The notes under the pieces are model-generated. The model worked only from the letters and a program-made list of their open reading frames with translations. It ran no database searches and was not told where the DNA came from. A DNA stretch of 29,563 nucleotides from positions 1-29,563 of the forward strand of contig CAYFIR010000086.1 of the NCBI GenBank assembly GCA_964343195.1, in the 5' to 3' direction. This document shows positions 13,863-21,422 of this stretch, piece by piece. Source of the stretch: CAYVAP01 sp964343195. GTDB taxonomy: Bacteria > Bacteroidota > Bacteroidia > J057. The position numbers were made by a program, and so were the translations under genes. How positions within the stretch are numbered: position 1 is the first letter of the stretch; the number at the start of each line of letters is the position of its first letter.

Positions 13863-16181
13863 TTATGGGTTAAGGAAAACGTTTAACCTGTCTATAAAGG
13901 CTTCCTGCTCAGCAGGTTCGGCCAGGAAATAGTAAAATCCGATGGCACGCTCGACGGTGAGGAAATCCAGGAGAAAAGCGTAAACAGCATTGGAGGCCAG
14001 AATCTGCGACTGCAGGGCTGCCTCCTGGGCGTCGATCAACTGGGCGACGGGTACGATGCCCTCGCGATATCCATCCTGGGCAATAACGAGGTTTTTTTGC
14101 GCTGCCTCAGCCGCCTGACGGGCCAGGCCAATCTCAGCGTAGGAAGCGCCAGTCTGTTGCAGCGTACTCCGGATGCGCAATTCCAACTGATTTTGGAGGT
14201 CCTGTTGCTGCCGCTTGATGCGTAGCACCTCCACCAGGGCTTGCTGCTGCTGGGCCTGACGGCTGCCGCCCTGATAGAGGGGCAAGGAAAGCCCAACCCC
14301 TACGCTCCAGGTGGGGGTGGTAATGGGTTCCGGCAAGATGGCTTCAAACTGCGGGGGAACCGGCTCTTCCGACTCATAGCCTCCCTGATAGAGGTTATAT
14401 CCCGAGGAGGCATTGAGGCCCAGGGTAGGGAGATAAAATGATCGTTTTCGTGAGAGCAGGAGACGCTCCTGCGCCTCCAGGCTGAGCGCCACCTGTTCCA
14501 GTTCGGGCAGGTTACGCTTACCTTCTGCCACCAGAAAATCAGATAATTCATTCAACTGGCCAGGGTATTGTAAATAGGAAAAAATCTTCTCGTCCAGCAG
14601 GCTGAGCATCTCATCTCCCAGTTCGGTTTCAGCCAAAGCCAACGCCTGACTTTGAGGCTGGTTCAGGAGCTGATTTAGGCGAAACTGAGCTGAGCGATAA
14701 TTAGCCTGTGCATCATTGAGGTCGATCTTGTTAAAGGCCAACTGGGATTCCCAACGGTACACTTCCGATACCCCGACATATCCCACGGACTCCTTGTTTT
14801 GGGCAAGATTGAGGTTGATGCGGGTATTGTCCACGTTTTGATTTTGAAGTAACACGACGTTTCGCGCAAACAGGATATTGAAATAGGCTTCGGTAACTTC
14901 GAGGATCACATCCAGCTCGGTCTGATCCTGACTGGCTACTCGCGTAGCCTGTATGAGTTTCTGGATGCGAAGGTTGGCGAGCAGCGGTTCGACGAATATG
15001 GCCTGGTCCAGTTCTGCACTGGCAGCCCAGGTGTAGGGTTGGTTGGATCCAAAAGACGCCGCAGATCGGGCCTCATCAATCGCTACAAAGCTGCTGCTGA
15101 TCTCCAGATTAGGCAGTAACTCCGCTACGGCCAGTTCCACTTCCTGAGCACCTGCCTGGGTTTCGAGTTCAGCGATTTGATAGGTGAGGTTTTGGGTCAG
15201 GGCCTTGTCAATGACTGATCGCAGGTTGACGGTATTTCCTGCTGGTTGCATGGCTACATTCAGCAGGCGTGCCTTCCCAAATGCCTCCCAGGAGGGATAG
15301 GTACCGCTTTGCTCCACAGTTTGCAGGTTGATGACAAAGTCATCACCGGCATCGACCGTGGCGACGGGCTGCTCGCTGGCATTTTCGCCTTCGAGGATGG
15401 CCAGGGCATTGAGTGCGATGCGACGGGCCAGGATTTGGCCGGATTGATTGGGAGCCCGACTGGCCATGACTCCTTCTTCCACCTGCTGGCTGCCAAGCAT
15501 CGAAAAGGTAGGCAGGCCACGAAGGCTCAGGGCTTCGAAGAGTTGGGGGCGCTTCTCAGCAGGAAATTCCCTCCCCAATGGCAACAGGTAAACAGCATCT
15601 GTTTCAGGTGGAACCTGAGCCACAATGTCGTCAACATGGGAGGTATTGATGCGGAGTAAGCTAACGGTTTCGCCCTCCTGCCCCATAGTAGTCAGATTTT
15701 GTGCAAAGGCCGCATCCAGTTCCACCAGTTGCTCATCTACGAGAATGACCAGATTGGTAAAAGGAAGCATCATCCTCAGATAATCCAGGTCTTCCTCTAC
15801 ATCAAAGGGGTTGAGGATGTAATTGAGGTTGGGTACCCCCGAGGTCCCTTCCTCCGTCATGGGAAGACCTTGTAAGGCAGGGTCCAGGACTGTGCCGATG
15901 ATGACAGGCACGGGATAACCCTTCCTGCGGATGAGTTCCTGGCTTACGGCGGGCCCGAGGCTGATGAGCAGGTCGGGAAGCTCCTGTGGGGCTTCTTTTG
16001 CCGTAAAGGTCTCAAAGGTGAGGTTCATCCGGCCTAGTGCTACCGCAGAAAGCTCCTGCTGAACCATTCCGGCCAGGGACTGAAGTTGCTCCCCGTCTTC
16101 CACCAATATGCGTACCCGGTAGCTATCTTGTGCCCAAAGAAACTGAAAGGCCAACAGACCTAGAAGTAAAAGGCGGTTCAT
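13863..16181 (-). CDS. TolC-like outer-membrane efflux protein fused to an N-terminal ABC substrate-binding-like domain
   Basis: The C-terminal part (about residues 310-765) is a TolC/OEP channel: two repeated helical hairpins rich in Gln, Ala and Leu, with ITTPTWSVGVGLSLPLYQGGSRQAQ as a typical beta-strand and helix junction and EGIVPVAQLIDAQEAALQ in the second repeat. Ordinary OEPs are 420-500 aa; this one has about 772 aa. The extra 300 residues after the signal peptide (MNRLLLLGLLAFQFLWAQ) resemble the periplasmic ABC substrate-binding (PF04392-type) fold: PDLLISLGPAVSQELI, PVPVIIGTVLDP, NLVILVDEQ, TDAVYLLPLGRE and LPTFSMLGSQQVEEGVMAS. I chose the ATG at 16181 because it opens the signal peptide; a longer ATG at 16217 adds 12 residues. 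It is first in the efflux operon. A sensor or capture role for the extra domain is inference. Confidence 0.88.
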   Translation of the reverse strand: MNRLLLLGLLAFQFLWAQDSYRVRILVEDGEQLQSLAGMVQQELSAVALGRMNLTFETFTAKEAPQELPDLLISLGPAVSQELIRRKGYPVPVIIGTVLDPALQGLPMTEEGTSGVPNLNYILNPFDVEEDLDYLRMMLPFTNLVILVDEQLVELDAAFAQNLTTMGQEGETVSLLRINTSHVDDIVAQVPPETDAVYLLPLGREFPAEKRPQLFEALSLRGLPTFSMLGSQQVEEGVMASRAPNQSGQILARRIALNALAILEGENASEQPVATVDAGDDFVINLQTVEQSGTYPSWEAFGKARLLNVAMQPAGNTVNLRSVIDKALTQNLTYQIAELETQAGAQEVELAVAELLPNLEISSSFVAIDEARSAASFGSNQPYTWAASAELDQAIFVEPLLANLRIQKLIQATRVASQDQTELDVILEVTEAYFNILFARNVVLLQNQNVDNTRINLNLAQNKESVGYVGVSEVYRWESQLAFNKIDLNDAQANYRSAQFRLNQLLNQPQSQALALAETELGDEMLSLLDEKIFSYLQYPGQLNELSDFLVAEGKRNLPELEQVALSLEAQERLLLSRKRSFYLPTLGLNASSGYNLYQGGYESEEPVPPQFEAILPEPITTPTWSVGVGLSLPLYQGGSRQAQQQQALVEVLRIKRQQQDLQNQLELRIRSTLQQTGASYAEIGLARQAAEAAQKNLVIAQDGYREGIVPVAQLIDAQEAALQSQILASNAVYAFLLDFLTVERAIGFYYFLAEPAEQEAFIDRLNVFLNP

Positions 16182-16315
16182 GTGGATGTTTTTTGGTAAG
16201 GTAAAATGCCGCGCCATCAGGGCGTATCTGGAGGAGTAACGGAAATGCGCCAGTTTGAGACTTCATAGCTTTTACACGCTTATTCCTGCATTTTCATTCA
16301 CCTAAAGAAACGCAT

Positions 16316-16453
16316 TTAATATGAGGTAAAAGTAAAGGAAGCCAGCCGGGCATAATTCTCCGATGGGTTTGCCTTTGGCACTACGGGATCAGTCTTGGCT
16401 TCCTTGTCTGCATAGTTCACCGCAAAGATATAATGATCGCTAAGGGTAATTCC
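16316..16453 (-). pseudogene. C-terminal coding remnant, possibly an outer-membrane protein
   Basis: Reading the minus strand from 16453 gives 45 sensible codons ending at a TAA: GITLSDHYIFAVNYADKE near the start and LASFTFTSY at the end. The aromatic terminal residue and alternating pattern would suit the last strand of a beta barrel. There is no ATG start, and an in-frame TGA lies just upstream inside the palindrome at 16453-16468, where the similarity to protein appears to stop. I do not recognise the family. A 10-bp inverted repeat (16334-16343 with 16395-16404) falls inside it. Confidence 0.4.
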
Positions 16454-16468
16454 TCAACATATGTTGAG
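16453..16468. promoter_or_regulatory. 16-bp perfect palindrome CTCAACATATGTTGAG (site A)
   Basis: A perfect 16-bp dyad lies 271 bp upstream of the efflux operon's predicted start. Its 14-bp core recurs at 20732-20745 next to a Crp/Fnr-family gene. Size and symmetry (TCAAC-N4-GTTGA) suit a dimeric helix-turn-helix regulator. The link with the Crp/Fnr protein or with efflux control is inference. Confidence 0.5.
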
Positions 16469-16575
16469 AGATGCAATGATTTATGCTCATGTATTTGGCC
16501 TGGCAGTTTCTCCGGCTGGCATGTGCGTTGGAAAAATTGGGGTAGAGGTACCCCTCAGATGCAACTTTGATGTCC

Positions 16576-16604
16576 AGGCGGACCTGCGGGCCGCCCCTCC
16601 GAGG
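16576..16604. repeat. Degenerate copy of dispersed ggcgaacctgcgggtcgccc repeat
   Basis: The stretch aggcggacctgcgggccgcc followed by cctccgagg resembles the two copies at 27232-27266 and 27379-27413. It lies just past the sulfatase stop. It can fold as a GC hairpin, but no T tract follows on the minus strand. Confidence 0.45.
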
Positions 16605-16618
16605 TTTTCGAAGACACC

Positions 16619-18307
16619 TTAACCTGAAAACGGATTCAAGATAGCCTTCATGGACTTTTTTCCTACCTCCTTCACCGGCGAATACCCTTTGGGCATTTCC
16701 TGCACTCCTACCTCCTCGGCATATTGCTGATAAGCTGACAACATGACCTGGAACATGAGGGGATTCTCGCTTGAGATGTCGCGGGTCTCTCCAGGGTCAA
16801 GGACAAGGTTGTACATCCTCCACTTGCCATCTCCTAGTGGGATATTGTTCCTCACAATCTTGTAGCCTCCAAGGAAGTAGGCAGCACTCGCCCCGGCTTC
16901 CATTCCGAGGCCCTCATCTACCGCATACACCGGGGTGTTGGGGTCTATGATATGGGGTAGCAAGCTATGCCCCAAAATGGGAACGTACCCCTCATTAGCC
17001 TGGGTGGAGATACCGACAATGTCATAGATGGTGGGGGCGATGTCGGCGATATAACAAAACGAGCCGGAAACTTCGCCCTCAGGAATCCCTGGACCCGCCA
17101 TGACCAGGGGCACTCGCAAGCCTCCCTCACCTGTGTAATACTTGAAGAAGGAAAATGGACCTACCAGCGCTGAGGCGGATTCGGGCCCAATGCCACCGTA
17201 ATAGCGCTTTCCGCCCCGGGTATCCAGGTCCCGATGATAGCCATGCCGCCTTGCCCATCGGCTGTTCGCCAATTGTTGATAATCCCCCCCATCCGGCCCA
17301 TTATCTGAGGTGACGATGAATATCGTATTCTCTGCCAGTCCCTGCTCCTCCAGATAGCTCAGGTACCTGCCTATGTGAAAATCCATGACTTCCAGCATTC
17401 CGGCTAGCATGGCCATGTCTCGGGCGTATTCTTCCTGTATTTCCGCAGACAACTCATCCCATTTTTGAAACTCATCAAACACAGGATTCATCTCTGCTTC
17501 CTGAGGAATGATGCCCATTTCCCTGGCTTTCTGGAGGCGAGCTTCTCTGATGGAGTCCCAACCTTTCTGGTAAACGGATAGGTAGGGAGTTGCAAATTCC
17601 GCAGGGGCCTGTAGGGGAGCGTGTACTGCCTGGAAGGGGAGGTAAGAGAAAAATGGCTGCGAGGATTCGGTTTCCTCTTCATGAAAGCGGATCAACTGGT
17701 CCACATAATATTCGGAGGAGTAAAAGTCTTCGGGCAAATCTGTTGGCTCTCCATCCTGGAACCATTGGACCTCGGCTTTGAAGGGAAGGTATCCCACCTG
17801 CTCATAGTTGTCGGCTCCCGAGCCTGACAGGATAAAGGAGCGATCGAATCCCCGCTTGTTGGGTAGGGTGTACTCATCATACCCCAGGTGCCACTTTCCT
17901 GCGACATAGGTGTTGTAGTCAAGTTCTTTCAGGCGAGTTGCGATTGTTTGCACCCGGTTGTTCAGCACGCCTTCGTACCCTTCTATGCTTTGGTAGGACT
18001 TGGGCAGCATCTCGGGGAGATTGGCGACTCCTGCCAAGTGGCTGTCTGAGCCAGTCATGAGCATGGCCCTGGAAGGAGCGCAGGTGGGAGAGGCATGCAG
18101 GTTGGTGAACATCATTCCCTGCGAGGCCAGTCGGTCAATGTTGGGGGTGCGGGCCTCTCCGCCAAAGGCTCCAAAGTCCATCAACCCGGCGTCGTCCACC
18201 AGGATCAGGACGATGTTAGGAGGGGTCGATTCCTGATCTGACTGTGCCGAGGCGGGATAGATGGCTCCCCATAGCATGAGGAGCACGATGGTAAGACGCT
18301 TGTTCAT
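16619..18307 (-). CDS. Secreted type I arylsulfatase (sulfatase family S1)
   Basis: The 562-aa protein starts with a signal peptide (MNKRLTIVLLMLWGAIYPASAQ). It has all the main sulfatase landmarks: metal-binding LILVDDAGLMDFG, the formylglycine motif CAPSR (residues 76-80) where C76 becomes the catalytic aldehyde, AGKWHLG, DFHIGRYL, and the second metal-binding segment SDNGPDGG. Length is in the range of Pseudomonas-type arylsulfatases (about 530-570 aa). It would hydrolyse a sulfate ester in the periplasm or outside the cell. The modifying enzyme (FGE or anSME) is not in this window. It starts 17 bp after the DJ-1-like lipoprotein gene, so the two are very likely cotranscribed. Natural substrate is unknown. 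Confidence 0.93.
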   Translation of the reverse strand: MNKRLTIVLLMLWGAIYPASAQSDQESTPPNIVLILVDDAGLMDFGAFGGEARTPNIDRLASQGMMFTNLHASPTCAPSRAMLMTGSDSHLAGVANLPEMLPKSYQSIEGYEGVLNNRVQTIATRLKELDYNTYVAGKWHLGYDEYTLPNKRGFDRSFILSGSGADNYEQVGYLPFKAEVQWFQDGEPTDLPEDFYSSEYYVDQLIRFHEEETESSQPFFSYLPFQAVHAPLQAPAEFATPYLSVYQKGWDSIREARLQKAREMGIIPQEAEMNPVFDEFQKWDELSAEIQEEYARDMAMLAGMLEVMDFHIGRYLSYLEEQGLAENTIFIVTSDNGPDGGDYQQLANSRWARRHGYHRDLDTRGGKRYYGGIGPESASALVGPFSFFKYYTGEGGLRVPLVMAGPGIPEGEVSGSFCYIADIAPTIYDIVGISTQANEGYVPILGHSLLPHIIDPNTPVYAVDEGLGMEAGASAAYFLGGYKIVRNNIPLGDGKWRMYNLVLDPGETRDISSENPLMFQVMLSAYQQYAEEVGVQEMPKGYSPVKEVGKKSMKAILNPFSG

Positions 18308-18324
18308 TTTATTCGGATTGGTGC

Positions 18325-19170
18325 CTACAGTTTGGAGAGAACTTCCATGATCTTCTGGGAAGTTTCGTGCCCTGAGTTCTGGTTTTGTCCCGTTACAAAC
18401 CGTTCTTCTTCATCGACTACGGTGAGGGTTTCAAAGAAGTCTCTCCTACCCGTGCTGCACTGATAATTGGCACCCGCCTTTTTGAGTTCTTCTTCTGGAT
18501 GAAGTGGAGTAAATTCAATGCCCAACTGATCCAACTGTCCCTGGGTCACGCCAGTCATGGTGCGGCCCTTGATCAGGGGTTCACCCAGGGTGTCTTTGGC
18601 AGGCGGGAACGCCAGGGCTCCATGGCAGACGCTGCCAAAAATAACGTCGGAATGGTAGTAGGCGTCCGACACTTTTTCTCCCAGTTCATCAGATCCCATG
18701 TCGTAGGCTGCTCCCCAGCCTCCTGCAAAAAAGACCACATCATATTCCTTGAAATCTACCGAGAAGACCGGAATGGAATTGTTGACTTTCTCCTGAAAGA
18801 TATCGTCTTCCAAAAAGCGCTCGTCCTCATCGGCCCGAATCGCCCTTTTGAAGGATTGGGGATCAATCGGAATTTCCCCTCCCTGGATACTGGCCACATG
18901 CACTTCCATGCCTCCAAAATCCTGAAATTCATAGTAGGGAATCGTCATTTCAGACGCAAAAACACCGGTGGCATCTCCTGTGGTCTCGCCAGGTTTACTG
19001 AGTACCGCATGGCTGGTAGTGACGATCAGGGCCTTTTTGCCAGTGAGGTCAAAGGTTGCACTGTCATAATCCGGGTGTACCCCCCGGGATTTCAAAATAG
19101 AGGCACAGCCTGACAGTGTCATGAGCACAGCCGTCAGGAGGAGAGCGGAAATAGAAACGCTGGTATTCAT
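18325..19170 (-). CDS. DJ-1/PfpI (type 1 glutamine amidotransferase-like) lipoprotein
   Basis: The 281-aa protein has a lipoprotein signal ending LSGC (C22). The remainder is a DJ-1/PfpI/Hsp31-like alpha/beta domain: KKALIVTTSHAVL as the first strand, VVFFAGGWGAAYDM as the oxyanion-region segment, and the nucleophile elbow GSVCHGALAF with a Cys in the sharp turn followed by His. Cytosolic relatives are chaperones, glyoxalases or deglycase-like proteins; an exported, lipid-anchored version is less usual. It lies directly upstream of the sulfatase with a 17-bp gap. Its role with the sulfatase (for example repair or aldehyde chemistry at the cell surface) is only conjecture. Confidence 0.85.
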   Translation of the reverse strand: MNTSVSISALLLTAVLMTLSGCASILKSRGVHPDYDSATFDLTGKKALIVTTSHAVLSKPGETTGDATGVFASEMTIPYYEFQDFGGMEVHVASIQGGEIPIDPQSFKRAIRADEDERFLEDDIFQEKVNNSIPVFSVDFKEYDVVFFAGGWGAAYDMGSDELGEKVSDAYYHSDVIFGSVCHGALAFPPAKDTLGEPLIKGRTMTGVTQGQLDQLGIEFTPLHPEEELKKAGANYQCSTGRRDFFETLTVVDEEERFVTGQNQNSGHETSQKIMEVLSKL

Positions 19171-19451
19171 GTGTAGGTAGTTGGAAAGAATTAAATAGGT
19201 ATGAAGTCTTGTCCTGTCGCAGATCCCGAGCGAGACTCGGGGAGCGGAGCCGAAGGAACGGAGGATATGGAGGCAAATTGCCGTTTGAGTCCTTCAGACC
19301 CTTCGGCTGCTACTTCGACTTCGCTCAGCACAAGGCTCAGGGCAGCGCCTTCGTTTCCTCCAGACCTCTTGGTTATGGTTATTTATGGGCTCCTACTTAT
19401 AGGATTGAAGTAGGCCCAAAATGATTTCAAACATTTTAGCTGAACTCCGGC
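19171..19451. other. Intergenic region with repeat-like sequence
   Basis: This 281-bp gap contains a cccgag-cgaga-ctcggg hairpin (about 19224-19240) and the segment cgacttcgctcagcacaagg, which resembles common dispersed repeats of this phylum. No protein or RNA gene is supported. The promoter of the DJ-1/sulfatase pair should lie at the left end, but no clear TAnnTTTG is visible. Confidence 0.4.
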
Positions 19452-20471
19452 TCAATCCACCACAAACACATCTCCATCATTCGCCAGGTGAATAGGCCCT
19501 TCATAGGCTTTCATTTCCTCCAGGTACAGCTTCCTGAACAACCGATTGTCGGGGGCGGGGGCCAAATGGTTCAGCACGAGCTTTTTCACCCTGGCCTGCT
19601 GGGCCAGATCGGCTACTTCGGCAGGGCTGCTGTGGTAGTCCTGAATGTCGTGGACCAGGGTGGCGTTCCGCTCCTGACCAACTTCTCTTAGGGCAGCTTC
19701 GATCTTCCGCTGCACCGACATCAGCATTACTTCATGCACCAGGAGGTCGCAATCCTGGGCCATCTCTTGCAACAGGGCGTTCTTTTTGGTGTCGCCACTC
19801 AGTACCACTTTTTTGCCGTTGTACTCGATGACGTAGCCCACGGCGGGTTCGATGGGCTCATGAGCCACATCGACGGCGGTGATTTTGATGCCGTCCTGCT
19901 CAAACACCACTTTGGTGGTGTTTTGCGCAATCTGAAATTCCTGCGGAATGCCCTTCCCCAGTGTAGTATCCATGATCGCGGGGCCGTGGTGGGCCAGTCG
20001 GTAGGGGTTGTCAATGGCCACATAGGCGTTGGCCGCCGCGACCAGTTTGTTCAGGGTGGGCGGGCCGTACACCGGCAGTTCATGGGTTCTGCCCAGCATC
20101 CACGATCGACTGATCAGGTTGGGAAGCCCCATCATGTGATCCGAATGGTAGTGGGTGAAAAAGATCCCGTCCAGTTCCTCCAGCGGAATCCCCAGGTTCT
20201 CGCACTTTTGGACCACGCCAGCTCCGACATCAAACATGAAAAAATAGCCATTGACAAACACGGCGGTGGCGGTCTGCACCCGTTCCCCCGGTAGGGGCGT
20301 AGCCGTACCCACGGTCACCACGGTGATGCCCACTGTGCCCTGTGTATAAGCAGGGGGCTGATCATTGGCGATTTGTTTCTGGATGGCGGTAGTGAGGACG
20401 GCTTCTGAATTGCAGCCTATCAGCAGGATTAGGCTGAGGGCTGTCAGGGCTTGGGGGATGGGGGTTCGCAT
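19452..20471 (-). CDS. Metallo-beta-lactamase-fold hydrolase lipoprotein (RNase Z/AtsA-like)
   Basis: The protein has a lipoprotein signal (MRTPIPQALTALSLILLIGC, C20) and an MBL domain with the metal motif THYHSDH, preceded by GIFFTH, then VVLSGDTKK (second metal-site Asp), an LVHEVML segment and a late LVLNHLAP His. This order is that of the RNase Z/AtsA branch rather than true beta-lactamases. About 339 aa with the ATG at 20471; a longer reading would need a TTG at 20507 and would put 12 residues before the signal. AtsA-type enzymes in this branch are alkyl/aryl sulfatases, and a type I sulfatase lies two genes downstream, but the activity here is undetermined. Export argues against a tRNA-processing role. 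Confidence 0.87.
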   Translation of the reverse strand: MRTPIPQALTALSLILLIGCNSEAVLTTAIQKQIANDQPPAYTQGTVGITVVTVGTATPLPGERVQTATAVFVNGYFFMFDVGAGVVQKCENLGIPLEELDGIFFTHYHSDHMMGLPNLISRSWMLGRTHELPVYGPPTLNKLVAAANAYVAIDNPYRLAHHGPAIMDTTLGKGIPQEFQIAQNTTKVVFEQDGIKITAVDVAHEPIEPAVGYVIEYNGKKVVLSGDTKKNALLQEMAQDCDLLVHEVMLMSVQRKIEAALREVGQERNATLVHDIQDYHSSPAEVADLAQQARVKKLVLNHLAPAPDNRLFRKLYLEEMKAYEGPIHLANDGDVFVVD

Positions 20472-20511
20472 AAAATCTATTTGTTTGAGGGTGGGGTGCG
20501 GGGACAAGCTT

Positions 20512-20676
20512 CTACAGGCGTACCTGAGCAGAGGCCCAGGCGCTCCAGCCTCTCGCTGTGGTGTAGGCGAGTAGGTCGGTTTGCAGGGATAATTTTAAAT
20601 TTGGCTCGTCTGTTTGAGCCAATAAAGGCAAGGTTCCCAGCCAGAGTAGCAGGGAACAAATGAAGAATTGTTTCAT
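20512..20676 (-). pseudogene. Short secreted-protein ORF, probably a truncated outer-membrane protein
   Basis: From the ATG at 20676 the 54-codon frame encodes a clear signal peptide (MKQFFICSLLLWLGTLPLLAQ) and then LKLSLQTDLLAYTTARGWSAWASAQ, which looks like the first strands of a small beta-barrel protein, and stops at once. A barrel would need well over 100 more residues, so truncation is likely. It ends 40 bp before the MBL gene. A true small secreted peptide cannot be excluded. Confidence 0.5.
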
Positions 20677-20731
20677 CACTTTTAGTGGGTTGAACACCCA
20701 CAAAGCTAGAGAAGGAGGCCCTCAAAAGCCT

Positions 20732-20745
20732 TCAACATATGTTGA
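20732..20745. promoter_or_regulatory. 14-bp perfect palindrome TCAACATATGTTGA (site B)
   Basis: This is the same dyad as at 16453-16468; on the minus strand both sites read TCTCAACATATGTTGA. It lies 55 bp upstream of the truncated secreted ORF and 14 bp past the Crp/Fnr gene's stop. A binding site for that regulator is plausible but untested. Confidence 0.5.
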
Positions 20746-20759
20746 GAATTTCCTCGAAA

Positions 20760-21335
20760 TTACCCACGCTCCTTCCGAATCCGGCTGAGCTGAGTAGGCG
20801 TGATGCCAATCATGGAGGCGATGGCCCGCAGGGGAAATTTATTCAACAACTTGGGGTTTCTCTCCAGGATAAATTGATAGCGATCCTTGGCAGAACCGGT
20901 GAGAAATAGCATCAACCATTTGCCCATCTCGACTGTGCGGTCGGCGGTGTACTCCCGGATCAGGATATTAAGCGTCAGATTACTGTCCAGCAGGTCTTTT
21001 ATAGCGGCATAGGGTGCCACCAGCATTCTGGAATCCTCACAAAACCTGAAGGCAAGATTGCTCTTTTCCAGGGTCCTGGCACTGATCATGTCGAAAATAA
21101 AGTGGGAATGGGAGATCAATCGACCCGATATCTCGTCTCCATTGTCTTTTACGATGACCGACTTGGCACTTCCCTCCACCAAAAATCCTATTTCCTTTGC
21201 GATGACATGCGCCATCTTGAAGTAATCCCCTTTGGCATAGGACTTTTCTTCAAAGAGATCCAGAATTTCTGCAATCTCAGCATCCCGAGGGTGCTTGACG
21301 TGGAGCCTGATAAAATGCTCAAATGAGGCTTTCAT
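20760..21335 (-). CDS. Crp/Fnr-family transcriptional regulator
   Basis: About 191 aa. The N-terminal part has the cyclic-nucleotide-binding-like beta roll (YAKGDYFKMAHVIAKEIGFLVEGSAK, then ISHSHFIFDMISA), a long dimer helix (LNILIREYTADRTVEMG), and a C-terminal helix-turn-helix with IASMIGITPTQLSRIRKE, typical of Bacteroidota Crp/Fnr proteins. There are no FNR-type iron-sulfur cysteines, and the cAMP phosphate-binding RxxSxxE is not evident, so the signal is unknown. I chose the ATG at 21335 because it starts at the usual family position; the longer frame requires a TTG at 21404. It lies 87 bp past the TonB receptor gene and may be cotranscribed. Confidence 0.88.
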   Translation of the reverse strand: MKASFEHFIRLHVKHPRDAEIAEILDLFEEKSYAKGDYFKMAHVIAKEIGFLVEGSAKSVIVKDNGDEISGRLISHSHFIFDMISARTLEKSNLAFRFCEDSRMLVAPYAAIKDLLDSNLTLNILIREYTADRTVEMGKWLMLFLTGSAKDRYQFILERNPKLLNKFPLRAIASMIGITPTQLSRIRKERG

Positions 21336-21422
21336 TTTTTGAGGGGGAAGTCTTTGAGAATAGGTAACCTCAGTCCCACTCTTTTTGTTGCAGCATTCGG
21401 ACAATCACCTTCTCTACATGGC

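Noticed and set aside
16334..16404. 10-bp inverted repeat as a terminator for the sulfatase gene
   Set aside because: The loop is about 50 nt, the T tract is poor, and the arms are explained by the coding remnant's sequence.
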